A stretch of DNA of 41,008 bases from an uncultured Saprospiraceae bacterium. Its GTDB lineage: Bacteria; Bacteroidota; Bacteroidia; Chitinophagales; Saprospiraceae. The first letter of the stretch is position 1; every line of letters begins with the position of its first letter. Below are positions 1 to 7,583 of the stretch, one piece after another. The notes beneath the pieces are model-generated. The model did not search any database, had not been told where the DNA came from, and saw only the letters and a program-made list of their open reading frames with translations. A program made the translations under genes and the position numbers. The stretch lies in contig CALLPK010000079.1 in the NCBI GenBank assembly GCA_938015415.1, forward strand, positions 1 through 41,008, read 5' to 3'.

Positions 1-17
1 AGAGGCTGTCTCATAAG
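1..17 (+). repeat. IS left terminal inverted repeat
   Basis: AGAGGCTGTCTCATAAG matches the reverse complement of 1871-1887 with one mismatch (A/T at position 15). The outer end of the element may coincide exactly with the window edge. Confidence 0.8.
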
Positions 18-43
18 TAAAAACTTATGAGGCAGTTTTTTTT
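6..43 (+). terminator. Inward-facing terminator-like hairpin in IS left end
   Basis: CTGTCTCATAAGT (6-18) pairs with ACTTATGAGGCAG (23-35) around an AAAA loop with one G-U pair. Eight T residues follow at 36-43. This has the form of an intrinsic terminator for transcription entering the element from the left, and would shield the transposase from outside promoters. Confidence 0.55.
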
Positions 44-87
44 ATTTAAATTTTTCAGATTTGCGGTTGTATTTTGTATCTTAAGGT

Positions 88-1806
88 ATGAAAAAGCAGA
101 AGCAAAAACGTCATAATGCGGTTGTGTTCAAGCCTTACGAACAAGACCAAATGTGGTTACTCCCACCTTCTCTTGGAGAGTTGATTCCTCCCAATCATAT
201 AGTAAGATTAGTAAGTGATACCATAGATGGAATGGACATGTCTACAATTCTACAGGCCTACGAAGGAGGAGGAGCTAGTAACTATCATCCAAAAATGTTA
301 TTAAAAGCATTGATTTATGGATATATAGAAAAGTTGTATTCCTCTCGTAAGATAGAAAAAGCATTAAAGGAAAATATCTGTTTTATGTGGTTGTGCGGTA
401 TGCAACAACCTGATCACAACACAATCAACCGTTTCCGTAAGGGACAATTAAAAAATACGGTCAAAGACGTGTTTGCCCAAGTTTTGTTATTATTGATCGA
501 ACAAGGTTTTGTGAAGCTAGAGGATTATTATGTAGATGGTACTAAGATAGAATCGGTAGCCAACCGTTACACGTTTGTATGGGCCAAAAGCGTAGCCCGT
601 TATAAAGCTAATTTGTTAGAAAAGATAGCAGTTTTAGTAGAACAAATAGAACAATCCAACGAGGAAGAATTACAGGTGCAAACAAGAGATCCAGAAGGTC
701 TACCTAAAATACAAGATAGCGAGTCTTTACAAAAGACAATTGATCAAATTAATGGACAGTTGGCAGAAGAATTAGGAAAAAATAAAAAGCTAACTAAGCA
801 AGTCAAAAAATTAGAAGAAGAACATCTAAAGAAGTTAGAGGAGTATGAAAATCATGAACAGATACTCGATGGTCGTTCCTCTTATTCCAAAACAGATCCA
901 GATGCAACGTTTATGCGAATGAAGGATGACTACATGAAAAATGGTCAGCTTAAACCAGCTTATAATATTCAATTAGGAACTTCAGATCAATTCATTATCA
1001 ATTATACGCTTCACCAAAACACAACAGATTGGCCCGTATTTATTCCACATATGGAAAATACTCAAGCATTGTTAGAAGGTATTGATCAACCATTACCTAA
1101 ACGAGCAGTAGGAGATGCTGGATATGGATCAGAAGAAAATTATGATTACCTGGAACAAAAAGGAATCGCGTCTTATTTAAAATATCCTGGCTATTTTCAA
1201 GAACAAAAAGCAAGTTTTAAAAAGAATGGTTTTCATACCAAAAACTTACACTATAATGCACAACTGGATTATTATATTTGTCCAATGGGACAAAAAATGA
1301 CTTACCGATATACGACTAAGCGAACTAGTAAAACAGGATTTGAATCAACCGTAAAAGTTTACCAAGCTCAAAGATGTAAGGGATGCCCATTAAGGAATGT
1401 TTGCCATAATTCGGCAAAAGAACGAATTATTCAAGTAAGTCCAAACCTACAAAGACATCGAAAAATTGCTAAAGAAAATTTGGATTCTTTACGAGGTATT
1501 CGTTTAAAAAAGAAACGGAATTGGGATGTTGAACCTGTATTTGGTCACATCAAATCTAATCGGCTTTTCAATCGTTTTTTACTCTGCTCACTAGAAAAAG
1601 TGAGTATCGAAATGGGATTACTAGCCATTGCTCACAACTTTAAAAAGTGGTGGACTAAACTTTACCAATCAATGATCATCCAATTGACCCCAAGTGATCC
1701 TATACCACCTGCGAATAGTCAAAAAATGGATATTCTATCTTTAAATCACTTTACTTTTGCTATTTTTTCGCTTAGAAGCCTCCTCATTATCCATAAAAGC
1801 TCTTAA
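88..1806 (+). CDS. IS1182-family transposase (DDE)
   Basis: This 572-aa protein catalyses cut or copy movement of the surrounding IS. The N-terminal third is the helical InsH/DUF772-type region that binds the ends. The DDE catalytic residues are visible: Asp150 in YYVDGTK, Asp343 in VGDAGYG and Glu482 in DVEPVFGHIK. A charged coiled-coil insert lies at about residues 165-275, rich in Lys, Glu and Leu and typical of this family. Cysteines near residues 412-450 (CPMGQ, CKGCPLRNVC) form the usual zinc-ribbon-like patch before the last catalytic residue. The reading frame is full length with no break. A -7-like TATCTTAA at 77-84 ends 3 nt before the ATG, so the transcript may be nearly leaderless. 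The last 30 or so residues after the IAHNFKKWW motif are a variable tail. Confidence 0.93.
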   Translation: MKKQKQKRHNAVVFKPYEQDQMWLLPPSLGELIPPNHIVRLVSDTIDGMDMSTILQAYEGGGASNYHPKMLLKALIYGYIEKLYSSRKIEKALKENICFMWLCGMQQPDHNTINRFRKGQLKNTVKDVFAQVLLLLIEQGFVKLEDYYVDGTKIESVANRYTFVWAKSVARYKANLLEKIAVLVEQIEQSNEEELQVQTRDPEGLPKIQDSESLQKTIDQINGQLAEELGKNKKLTKQVKKLEEEHLKKLEEYENHEQILDGRSSYSKTDPDATFMRMKDDYMKNGQLKPAYNIQLGTSDQFIINYTLHQNTTDWPVFIPHMENTQALLEGIDQPLPKRAVGDAGYGSEENYDYLEQKGIASYLKYPGYFQEQKASFKKNGFHTKNLHYNAQLDYYICPMGQKMTYRYTTKRTSKTGFESTVKVYQAQRCKGCPLRNVCHNSAKERIIQVSPNLQRHRKIAKENLDSLRGIRLKKKRNWDVEPVFGHIKSNRLFNRFLLCSLEKVSIEMGLLAIAHNFKKWWTKLYQSMIIQLTPSDPIPPANSQKMDILSLNHFTFAIFSLRSLLIIHKSS

Positions 1807-1840
1807 ATCAGAGTTTCTTAGATTTTTACGTAAATTCGAA

Positions 1841-1885
1841 AAAATAGAAAAGGCTGTCTCAGATTTTAATCTAATGAGACAGCCT
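1841..1885 (-). terminator. Inward-facing terminator-like hairpin in IS right end
   Basis: AGGCTGTCTCA (1851-1861) pairs with TGAGACAGCCT (1875-1885), with an inner GATT/AATC extension. Read on the minus strand the stem is followed by TTTTCTATTTTTTC, so it looks like a terminator for transcription entering from the right. On the plus strand the hairpin lacks a U tract. Confidence 0.45.
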
Positions 1886-1887
1886 CT
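1871..1887 (-). repeat. IS right terminal inverted repeat
   Basis: Read on the minus strand this is AGAGGCTGTCTCATTAG, the partner of the repeat at 1-17. The sequence beyond 1887 (ACGTTTTCC...) is host DNA. Confidence 0.8.
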
Positions 1888-2000
1888 ACGTTTTCCATTT
1901 TCAGTTTTCCGCTTTGTTCCTGTTTTTCATTTTTTATTCGCAGCAATAAAATTAAAAAATTTCTTTGCTGTTTGCTACTTTCAACCGTGATGGAAGAGAT

Positions 2001-2213
2001 CTATTTCTTTTTCAAATATTGTGTTTTTAAAACCAACCACGTCTTGCCATTGCGGCATTCAATCGCATCTTCGTTGTCCGTCAATTTAATGTTTTTAAAA
2101 ACCGTTCCTCGTTTTAAATTAGTGGTCGTTCCCTTTAATTTTAAATCCCGGATTAGTTGCACGGAATCTCCTTCCTTAAGTATATTTCCATTACTATCTT
2201 TTACTTCTTCCAT
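2001..2213 (-). CDS. Short PhnA/YjdM-like protein
   Basis: A 70-aa protein matching the C-terminal PhnA/YjdM domain. It shows the family pattern DSNGN.L..GDSV..I.DLK.KG, followed by G T.FKNI.L.D. and a closing LK.QYLKKK. Full-length enterobacterial YjdM is about 110 aa and carries an N-terminal zinc ribbon that is absent here; the short form is common in Bacteroidota. The name 'phosphonate' is historical and no phosphonate genes lie nearby, so the function is unknown. I chose the ATG at 2213 (MEEVKDSNGN) over an upstream in-frame ATG at 2237, because homologous proteins begin close to the DSNGN motif. It lies 113 nt beyond the IS, transcribed toward it. Confidence 0.75.
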   Translation of the reverse strand: MEEVKDSNGNILKEGDSVQLIRDLKLKGTTTNLKRGTVFKNIKLTDNEDAIECRNGKTWLVLKTQYLKKK

Positions 2214-2330
2214 AATTTTTTTTGTAAAAATACACATAATCCTGGTAGGCTAATCTAGTGCCTTCCAAATGTTAAAAATTTCAGTCAAAAAAATTCAATC
2301 AGCAAATATTCCGTTCAAGAGAAGGCTGAA

Positions 2331-2359
2331 ATGATCAACCGATAAATCATGATCAATCG
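2331..2359. repeat. Direct repeat ATGATCAAyCG upstream of the 153-aa gene
   Basis: ATGATCAACCG (2331-2341) recurs as ATGATCAATCG (2349-2359), 18 bp apart, 38 bp before the ATG at 2397. Each copy contains the palindrome TGATCA. It may be an operator for a dimeric regulator, or chance in AT-rich DNA. Confidence 0.3.
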
Positions 2360-2396
2360 TTCTCCTTCATAAAATTATTCACAAAAACATTGTAAA

Positions 2397-2858
2397 ATGA
2401 AATTATTCCTTTTCGTCTTTTCCCTATCCTTCTTTGTTTTCACTAATCCTCTCAAAGCACAGGAACTGACCATGTTCAGTGGTTTGTTCGGCTGGGAATT
2501 TTACCAGGATGACAAAAGAATTGAAAAAGACTATTTTAAAAAATTACTATCAGATGTACCCGCGGCGGAACAAAGTTGGAAAAAGGCAAACCTTAACCAG
2601 GGAATTGGCGTCGGCTTACTGGGTGTCCAGATCGGTTTTGGAATATGGATGATTGACAATGATGAAAAAGAAAAAAGTCTGGCAGTCCCAGCTATCGGAT
2701 TTGCCGCTTCCGGGTTATCCGCGATTGTACTGGCGATCCGCTCCATGACCCACCGGAAACATGCCATCCTGAATTATAACCGCTCCTTTGATAAAAAGAA
2801 TATTGGACAACGCCTTACGCCCGCCAGCAGTGGTATTGGAATTGCCTGGGCATTTTAA
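2397..2858 (+). CDS. Hypothetical membrane protein with signal peptide
   Basis: I do not recognise a family for this 153-aa protein. Residues 1-21 form a signal peptide ending in KAQ. A polar stretch with many Lys and Asp follows, including the phrase YQDDKRIEKDYFKKLL. Two hydrophobic segments lie near residues 68-85 (GIGVGLLGVQIGFGIWM) and 95-113, separated by NDEKEKSL. The C-terminus ends SSGIGIAWAF, a hydrophobic ending with a terminal Phe. That ending is seen in some outer-membrane proteins, but nothing else here supports a barrel. Small Bacteroidota envelope proteins of this shape are common and uncharacterised. It sits alone between the PhnA-like gene and the helicase gene. Confidence 0.7.
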   Translation: MKLFLFVFSLSFFVFTNPLKAQELTMFSGLFGWEFYQDDKRIEKDYFKKLLSDVPAAEQSWKKANLNQGIGVGLLGVQIGFGIWMIDNDEKEKSLAVPAIGFAASGLSAIVLAIRSMTHRKHAILNYNRSFDKKNIGQRLTPASSGIGIAWAF

Positions 2859-2940
2859 AAAACAATTAGCGAATAGCAAAAACAAGGAAAAATTAAAGGG
2901 GTTCTCCTAATTTTCCAGAGCGCTCTTTCTTGATTTTTGC

Positions 2941-2948
2941 TATCTTCG
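2941..2948 (+). promoter_or_regulatory. Candidate -7 box of the helicase gene
   Basis: TATCTTCG differs by one base from the Bacteroidota -7 consensus TAnnTTTG and ends 4 nt before the ATG at 2953. If used, the mRNA would be leaderless or nearly so. No good TTTG -33 element is seen at the usual spacing. Confidence 0.35.
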
Positions 2949-2952
2949 CTCT

Positions 2953-4251
2953 ATGATTGAGAAACAACCGTTACATCTAAATAAGACTTTTAAATATGCA
3001 CTGGATTTACTGGAAAAAACACCCACTAGTGCCTTTATCACCGGACGGGCCGGTACGGGAAAATCTACCTTACTCAGTCTTTTCCGGAAGAGTACCCGCA
3101 AAAAAGTAGTCGTCCTGGCTCCTACGGGTGTCGCCGCCTTAAATGTGCAAGGACAGACCATTCACTCTTTCTTCGGATTTCCGGCAAAACCGCTTCAGAA
3201 GCACGATATTCAAAAGCGCCGTAACCGGAGCTTGTACCGAAAAATGGAAGTGCTGGTCATCGACGAGATTTCCATGGTTCGCGCCGATTTGCTAGATAAT
3301 ATTGATTATTTTTTACGCATCAATCGCGACAACCCAAAACCATTCGGTGGGGTACAAGTGGTATTTTTTGGCGATCTGTTCCAGTTACCGCCCGTAGTGG
3401 CGACCATGGCTGAAAGAGAAATATTCTCCACTATTTATGAAAGTCCCTACTTTTTTTCTTCCAATGTTTTTAATGAAGAAATGGAGATGGACTATATCGA
3501 ATTGACGGAAACTTACCGGCAGGAATCTGTTCATTTTATCGGCTTGCTTGACGCCGTACGGTTAAATCAGATTGATTACGATATTATGGAGGATTTAAAT
3601 ACCCGCCATATAGAGAATTTCACCTCTACTGATTTTTACATCACGCTCTCTTCCCGTAATAATATTGTTAATCAGATCAATCAGGAACGACTCAAAGCCC
3701 TCAAAACGGACGAGTATACGTATCTGGCCAACATAACCGGAAGTTTTGGCGAACGACTGGCACCGGCAGAACCTGCCCTTAAATTAAAATTGGGTGCTCA
3801 GGTAATGTTTGTAAAAAATGATCCGCAGCGACGGTTTGCCAATGGAACTATTGGTAAGGTGGTCAAACTCCTGGACGACGAAATTCACGTCGTTATCGAA
3901 GCGCCGGATGGTACACAAAAATACATCAACGTAGAAAAACTTAAGTGGGAGATGCTCCGCTACAAAGCAACGGAAATAGACGCGACCAACCCCATCACAA
4001 CCGAGACCGTGGGTAGCTATACCCAATATCCATTGCGACTAGCCTGGGCCATTACCATTCATAAAAGTCAGGGAAAAACTTTTGATAAAATTATCGTTGA
4101 TTTGGGCCGGGGCGCCTTTGAGCACGGTCAGACCTACGTGGCGCTCAGCCGCTGTCGCACCCTCGAAGGAATTGTCCTGCGAAAGCCCTTAACCGGACGG
4201 GATATTATCATTGATCCGAGAGTTATCGAATTTTTTGAGCAAAATTTTTAG
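2953..4251 (+). CDS. PIF1/RecD-like superfamily 1B DNA helicase
   Basis: A 432-aa ATP-dependent 5'-3' DNA helicase of the PIF1/RecD2 type. Walker A is GRAGTGKST at about residues 27-35 and Walker B is VIDEIS at about 102-107. Motif III is FFGDLFQLPP at about 138-147. The C-terminal UvrD_C_2 motif includes TIHKSQGKT with His370, then YVALSRC about 25 residues later. Length and motif order fit the short PIF1-like helicases common in Bacteroidota. These are thought to act on replication or recombination intermediates, or on G-quadruplexes, but the substrate is not shown here. The start at 2953 gives the usual short lead-in before Walker A. It stands alone with no operon partner. Confidence 0.9.
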   Translation: MIEKQPLHLNKTFKYALDLLEKTPTSAFITGRAGTGKSTLLSLFRKSTRKKVVVLAPTGVAALNVQGQTIHSFFGFPAKPLQKHDIQKRRNRSLYRKMEVLVIDEISMVRADLLDNIDYFLRINRDNPKPFGGVQVVFFGDLFQLPPVVATMAEREIFSTIYESPYFFSSNVFNEEMEMDYIELTETYRQESVHFIGLLDAVRLNQIDYDIMEDLNTRHIENFTSTDFYITLSSRNNIVNQINQERLKALKTDEYTYLANITGSFGERLAPAEPALKLKLGAQVMFVKNDPQRRFANGTIGKVVKLLDDEIHVVIEAPDGTQKYINVEKLKWEMLRYKATEIDATNPITTETVGSYTQYPLRLAWAITIHKSQGKTFDKIIVDLGRGAFEHGQTYVALSRCRTLEGIVLRKPLTGRDIIIDPRVIEFFEQNF

Positions 4252-4272
4252 CAATTCCAAAAAAATTCCTAA

Positions 4273-4304
4273 TTTGGACGGTGTAATGGTGTAAACTACT
4301 TTCC
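4273..4304 (+). promoter_or_regulatory. Possible promoter for the 42-aa membrane protein
   Basis: TTTG at 4273-4276, a 20-bp spacer and TACTTTCC at 4297-4304 match the Bacteroidota -33/-7 layout, with two mismatches in the -7 box. The leader to the ATG at 4406 would be about 95 nt. Confidence 0.3.
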
Positions 4305-4405
4305 GGTTATAATAGGCGGGAGTTATTACCAAACGGATAAATCTAATTAAATGGAGTTGTTTGGATGTCTATAAAAGCAACTTCAATCACCAAAACCTAA
4401 CCATC

Positions 4406-4534
4406 ATGGCTAAAAAGAAAAAAGAGAGAATTATTGAAGCCAAAAATAAGGAAGCCGAAAAGAAGATGTTGATTATTGTGGCCACCGCCACGATTATATT
4501 GATGGTCTTACTTTATTGGGTTTTTGTTGGATAA
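4406..4534 (+). CDS. Small single-span membrane protein (42 aa)
   Basis: A short open frame begins at ATG 4406 and stops at TAA 4534. It encodes MAKKKKERIIEAKNKEAEKK, then a hydrophobic helix from about residue 21 to 42 rich in Ile, Val, Ala and Leu and ending in WVFVG. The strongly basic, helical N-terminus before one membrane span predicts an inner-membrane protein with the N-terminus in the cytoplasm. Charge segregation this clean is unlikely by chance. I do not recognise a family, and the role is unknown. It lies between the helicase gene and the convergent glycosyltransferase gene. Confidence 0.55.
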   Translation: MAKKKKERIIEAKNKEAEKKMLIIVATATIILMVLLYWVFVG

Positions 4535-4610
4535 AACTTCCAATTTTTCAGGATCAAAACCTGAGTCATCCCAAATTATTTATTTAGAAGTGGATCTAAC
4601 AGTTCGCTTG

Positions 4611-4680
4611 TTGGCCAGTTAGCCCTCCTTTTACGTAAAAAGAGGGCTAACTAGCTAAAAGCCTACTGGCTAATCAGCTA
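4611..4680. repeat. Intergenic palindrome and degenerate repeat unit
   Basis: AGTTAGCCCTC (4617-4627) and GAGGGCTAACT (4642-4652) are a perfect 11-bp inverted repeat, with TTTTACGTAAAA nested inside. It is flanked by TTGGCCAGTTAGC and CTGGCTAATCAGCTA. The same vocabulary occurs at 15255-15350, where TTGGTCAGTTAGC matches 12 of 13 bases. No U tract follows on either strand, so a dispersed repeat is likelier than an intrinsic terminator, though it does lie between convergent genes. Confidence 0.5.
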
Positions 4681-4726
4681 AAAATTTTAATCATAAAGTT
4701 CGGATGACTCATGTTTGTATTTTCTA

Positions 4727-6238
4727 TCACCTCCACTTCCCAATGTAATATTTTACTGGTTCTGCTAAAATACCAGGATAGATGCTGATACTGTCCCGTA
4801 GAATAATTGGCGCAGGATTTATCTCCAGATAATTGGTTTTTGGTAAAACGACCAGATCACTGGTATTCTGTTTTGTCGAAGAAATCTGCGCTGCCGTCGA
4901 TCTTTGCGTTTTGATCCCGACGGCTTGCGTATAAATATCCGTAGCAGAAGAAAAATGACTTGGATCGGCCATAAAAAAGATCAACTGTTTGGTATCCGGG
5001 CTACGGTACCCTTTTGCTTTTTCCACCATTATCCGGTGTGCCCCTCTTCTACTCTCTAACAATGGCATTCCATTTAACCAGAACATCAAAAACCCCACCA
5101 TGGCAGCCACCGTCAAGCTTCCCGTCAATCGATCCCGGCGCTCGGAAAAGATAGCCGTTACACTCACCAGACTTCCACCCCAGTACGCAATGGCTACGGC
5201 AATAGCCGCACGGTATCCGGCGGCACCGAATTGATTGTATCCGGCAAACATGATAAAAGCAAACAAACCGAAAAAGGCCAGGACAAAATGCGTTACCACC
5301 AGTGAACGTACGGTCGAACGGTAAGGATAATTTTTTTGAAAATAAAATAATACATGCCGGCCAATCATTAACGCCAGGATGATTTGTAAAACGCCCGTCC
5401 CACAAACCAGTGCGCCTAGTAACCAGCCTACGTAAACCGTAGCCAATTCTTCCCGTTTCCTCAGTTTTTTAAAAGTATCCCATAATGCCGATGGTAAAAA
5501 AGCCAGCCACGGCAAATACGCCAATAAATTATAGGCTATAAAATGCCCCACTCCACCGTTCGGCCAAGCCATTAGCAGTCCGGGAGTTTCCCAATGGAAT
5601 CCTCCAGATAACAAGACGATGATGACGGTCCCTACAACGGGAATGGAGAAGATAGGTTTTAGAATATTTTTTCCATTTTTATGAAAAATTCCGTAGAACA
5701 AAAGGATCGTTCCGGTCCATAAAAACATTGGAACAGGCGCAAAATAACAACCCAGAAAAAAAGGTAAATTCGAACGAAAAGACCACTCGATTTGTGGTTG
5801 TTTGAGGTAATAAATTAGTCCCAGAATCTGAAAAGTCTGGGCCGCAATTAACCAGGCATCCACACCTATTAATTTACCAAAAGATAATAGTAAAAATGAG
5901 CAAGCAGCGACGAGGGTAGCCATCCGGGCAGCAGGTTCGCTAAAGATCCGACGACCCAAAAAGTATAATCCGCACAACGTCAGCAATACTGCGATGGTAG
6001 CAGGAATTCTCAGAAAGATGGAAGAAAGTGGTACCTGTCGGTAAATTTGTTCCAGGAGCCGAAAAGGTAACGGCGCGGTGGTGGCTCCCTCGGGAGGAGT
6101 CGATTGAATGACGGAGAGCAGGTCTACTTCTCCACCTTGCCAAAAGCTGGCTATATCATTGTAAACCAATAGATTAACGATCGTAATAAGGATGGCCAGT
6201 ATAATGATAAAGCGACTGCGAGATTGTTTTTTTTCCAC
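4727..6238 (-). CDS. GT-C fold membrane glycosyltransferase (ArnT/PMT-like)
   Basis: A 503-aa integral membrane protein with roughly ten or eleven hydrophobic segments, laid out like ArnT/PMT-type (GT39/GT83) transferases. These move a sugar from a polyprenyl-phosphate donor onto a lipid or protein on the periplasmic side. Just after the first span lies the acidic loop FWQGGEVDLLS, where the family keeps its catalytic Asp/Glu. The LPLSSIFLRIPATI-like stretch near residues 70-85 matches the conserved segment before span two. The start is GTG at 6238, as no in-frame ATG precedes the first helix. A good -7 box ends only 4 nt upstream, so the mRNA is probably leaderless. Acceptor and donor are unknown. 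Confidence 0.75.
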   Translation of the reverse strand: MEKKQSRSRFIIILAILITIVNLLVYNDIASFWQGGEVDLLSVIQSTPPEGATTAPLPFRLLEQIYRQVPLSSIFLRIPATIAVLLTLCGLYFLGRRIFSEPAARMATLVAACSFLLLSFGKLIGVDAWLIAAQTFQILGLIYYLKQPQIEWSFRSNLPFFLGCYFAPVPMFLWTGTILLFYGIFHKNGKNILKPIFSIPVVGTVIIVLLSGGFHWETPGLLMAWPNGGVGHFIAYNLLAYLPWLAFLPSALWDTFKKLRKREELATVYVGWLLGALVCGTGVLQIILALMIGRHVLFYFQKNYPYRSTVRSLVVTHFVLAFFGLFAFIMFAGYNQFGAAGYRAAIAVAIAYWGGSLVSVTAIFSERRDRLTGSLTVAAMVGFLMFWLNGMPLLESRRGAHRIMVEKAKGYRSPDTKQLIFFMADPSHFSSATDIYTQAVGIKTQRSTAAQISSTKQNTSDLVVLPKTNYLEINPAPIILRDSISIYPGILAEPVKYYIGKWR

Positions 6239-6242
6239 GGTA

Positions 6243-6276
6243 CAAAGGTAATTATTTTTGGTCAGTCCACTCCAAA
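6243..6276 (-). promoter_or_regulatory. Promoter of the glycosyltransferase gene
   Basis: Read on the minus strand, TTTG (6276-6273), 22 bp and TACCTTTG (6250-6243) match the Bacteroidota -33/-7 consensus; the spacer is 1-3 bp long. The -7 box is a perfect TAnnTTTG and ends 4 nt before the GTG start. Confidence 0.5.
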
Positions 6277-6361
6277 TGAATTCGTACCTTTACGCTAGTT
6301 TTACATTGTGAATCTTGTTTAAGAAGATTTTACCAGAAAAGACCATTTAATTTATATTTTT

Positions 6362-6796
6362 ATGTCAGAAATTAAAATTACCGTTACTGAAGATAATTTT
6401 GAGAAGTCTTCTCCACTAACGATTGCGCTAATTGCACACGACGGAAAAAAGCCCGAGATGGTGGCTTTTGCCATTAATCAAAAAGAAGCGATGCAAGGCG
6501 CCCGAATTATTGCCACGGGAACGACCGGAGGTTATATCGAAAATGCGGGTTATGACGTGGTCAAATGTTTGTCCGGACCACTGGGCGGTGATGCACAAAT
6601 TGCGGCGCTGATTGCTCAAAAAGAAGTAGATGCAGTTTTCTTTTTTCGGGATCCACTCGACAAGCATCCTCACGAACCTGACGTGCAGATGCTGATGCGT
6701 TTATGTGATGTACATAACATTCCACTGGCAACTAATCCAGCCGGTGCCAGAATATTATTAAAAGGGCTATTGGCCGTTAACAAATTATCGTCTTGA
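6362..6796 (+). CDS. mgsA: Methylglyoxal synthase
   Basis: A 144-aa cytoplasmic enzyme that converts dihydroxyacetone phosphate to methylglyoxal and phosphate, a bypass that relieves phosphate-limited glycolysis. Family motifs are plain: IALIAHDGKK (substrate-binding His and Lys), ATGTTG (phosphate-binding loop), LSGPLGGDAQI with the catalytic Asp77, FFRDPL and HPHEPDV. Length fits the family (about 150 aa). Its stop codon overlaps the TTG start of the TetR gene in TTGA, so the two are probably translated in a coupled way. The gene is divergent from the glycosyltransferase gene and shares its 123-bp upstream region. Confidence 0.95.
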   Translation: MSEIKITVTEDNFEKSSPLTIALIAHDGKKPEMVAFAINQKEAMQGARIIATGTTGGYIENAGYDVVKCLSGPLGGDAQIAALIAQKEVDAVFFFRDPLDKHPHEPDVQMLMRLCDVHNIPLATNPAGARILLKGLLAVNKLSS

Positions 6797-7389
6797 CTTT
6801 AAAATCTAAAAATCGACAAAAGGAAATTTTGGCCAAATCAGCTCGGTTGTTTCGTAAGAAAGGATACGCAGCTACGTCCGTTCGGGATATTGCCGACGCC
6901 GTCGGAATGAAGTCCGCCAGTCTTTATAATCATATCAAGAGTAAAGAAGATATCTTACAAAGTTTACTGTTACCTATCGCAAAAATTTATGTGACGAGTA
7001 TTGATGAGGTAAATAAAAGCAACCTCCCCGCTATTGAAAAACTGGAACAAATTATTCGAGACCAAATAAATATTACCATAGAAAATCCGGATGCGGTGTC
7101 GCTTGTCCCCGATCAATGGGTGTTTTTAAAAAATGATGAGAGCGATGATAATTACGCCTACGACGAATATATCGACCTGCGTAATTATTATGAAAAATTA
7201 TTTATTGATATTTTTCAACAAGCTATTGCAGAAGGAAGTTTAAAATCAGTCCACATTGAGATTGCCTGTTTTAGTATTTTATCTACTTTGCGAAGATTAT
7301 ATTCCTGGTATGCGCGGCATCGGACGATTGACAAAGCAATTTTGGAAAAGGAGTTGATTATGAATTTATTGGGAGGATTGAGAAAATAA
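6793..7389 (+). CDS. TetR/AcrR-family transcriptional regulator
   Basis: A 198-aa DNA-binding repressor-type protein. Residues about 8-55 form the TetR helix-turn-helix: ILAKSARLFRKKGYAATSV, then IADAVG, then SLYNHIKSKEDIL. The remainder is an all-helical ligand-binding domain ending LLGGLRK. The start must be TTG at 6793: an in-frame TAA lies at 6778 and the first internal ATG falls inside the HTH. TTG overlaps the mgsA stop as TTGA. The regulator could control mgsA or itself, or the helical C-domain may sense an acyl-CoA-type ligand as in several Bacteroidota paralogs. The ligand is not deducible. Confidence 0.85.
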   Translation: MTLKSKNRQKEILAKSARLFRKKGYAATSVRDIADAVGMKSASLYNHIKSKEDILQSLLLPIAKIYVTSIDEVNKSNLPAIEKLEQIIRDQINITIENPDAVSLVPDQWVFLKNDESDDNYAYDEYIDLRNYYEKLFIDIFQQAIAEGSLKSVHIEIACFSILSTLRRLYSWYARHRTIDKAILEKELIMNLLGGLRK

Positions 7390-7464
7390 ACCATTAATCA
7401 GGATTATTATATTTGCCTTTTGATCGACAGTCGAATAACTATTCACCGCCTCAAATTTTATTAG

Positions 7465-7498
7465 AAAATACGGTTTACAAGGATAAAACCTATATTTT
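7465..7498. repeat. Imperfect inverted repeat upstream of sigma gene
   Basis: AAAATACGGTTT (7465-7476) faces AAACCTATATTTT (7486-7498), with one extra base on the right arm. It sits about 85 bp before the sigma-factor ATG in a 194-bp gap that otherwise shows nothing clear. It may be an operator or chance. Confidence 0.3.
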
Positions 7499-7583
7499 AG
7501 ACATCCTGGCGTTATTTGACCAAATAATACTAACGCTTTGTTTATAATTCCTTACTTTGGGTTTGAAGTAGTATTATTCAATT

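Larger units (their letters stand above)
1..1887 (+). mobile_element. IS1182-family insertion sequence, apparently complete
   Basis: A transposase gene is framed by terminal inverted repeats. The left end begins AGAGGCTGTCTCATAAG at base 1 and the right end, read on the other strand from 1887, begins AGAGGCTGTCTCATTAG, so 16 of 17 bases match. The first base of the window is the first base of the left repeat, so the left flank and any target duplication cannot be seen. Each end also folds into a hairpin. The IS1182 assignment rests on the transposase type. The transposase frame is intact, so the element could be active, but that is inference. Confidence 0.85.

Noticed and set aside
1757-2253. 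Two open frames overlapping the IS end and the PhnA-like gene
   Set aside because: One runs through the IS terminal repeat and the other is antisense to the better-supported PhnA-like gene.
4617-4652. Intrinsic terminator between the 42-aa gene and the glycosyltransferase
   Set aside because: The stem is perfect but no U tract follows on either strand, so a repeat is the better call.
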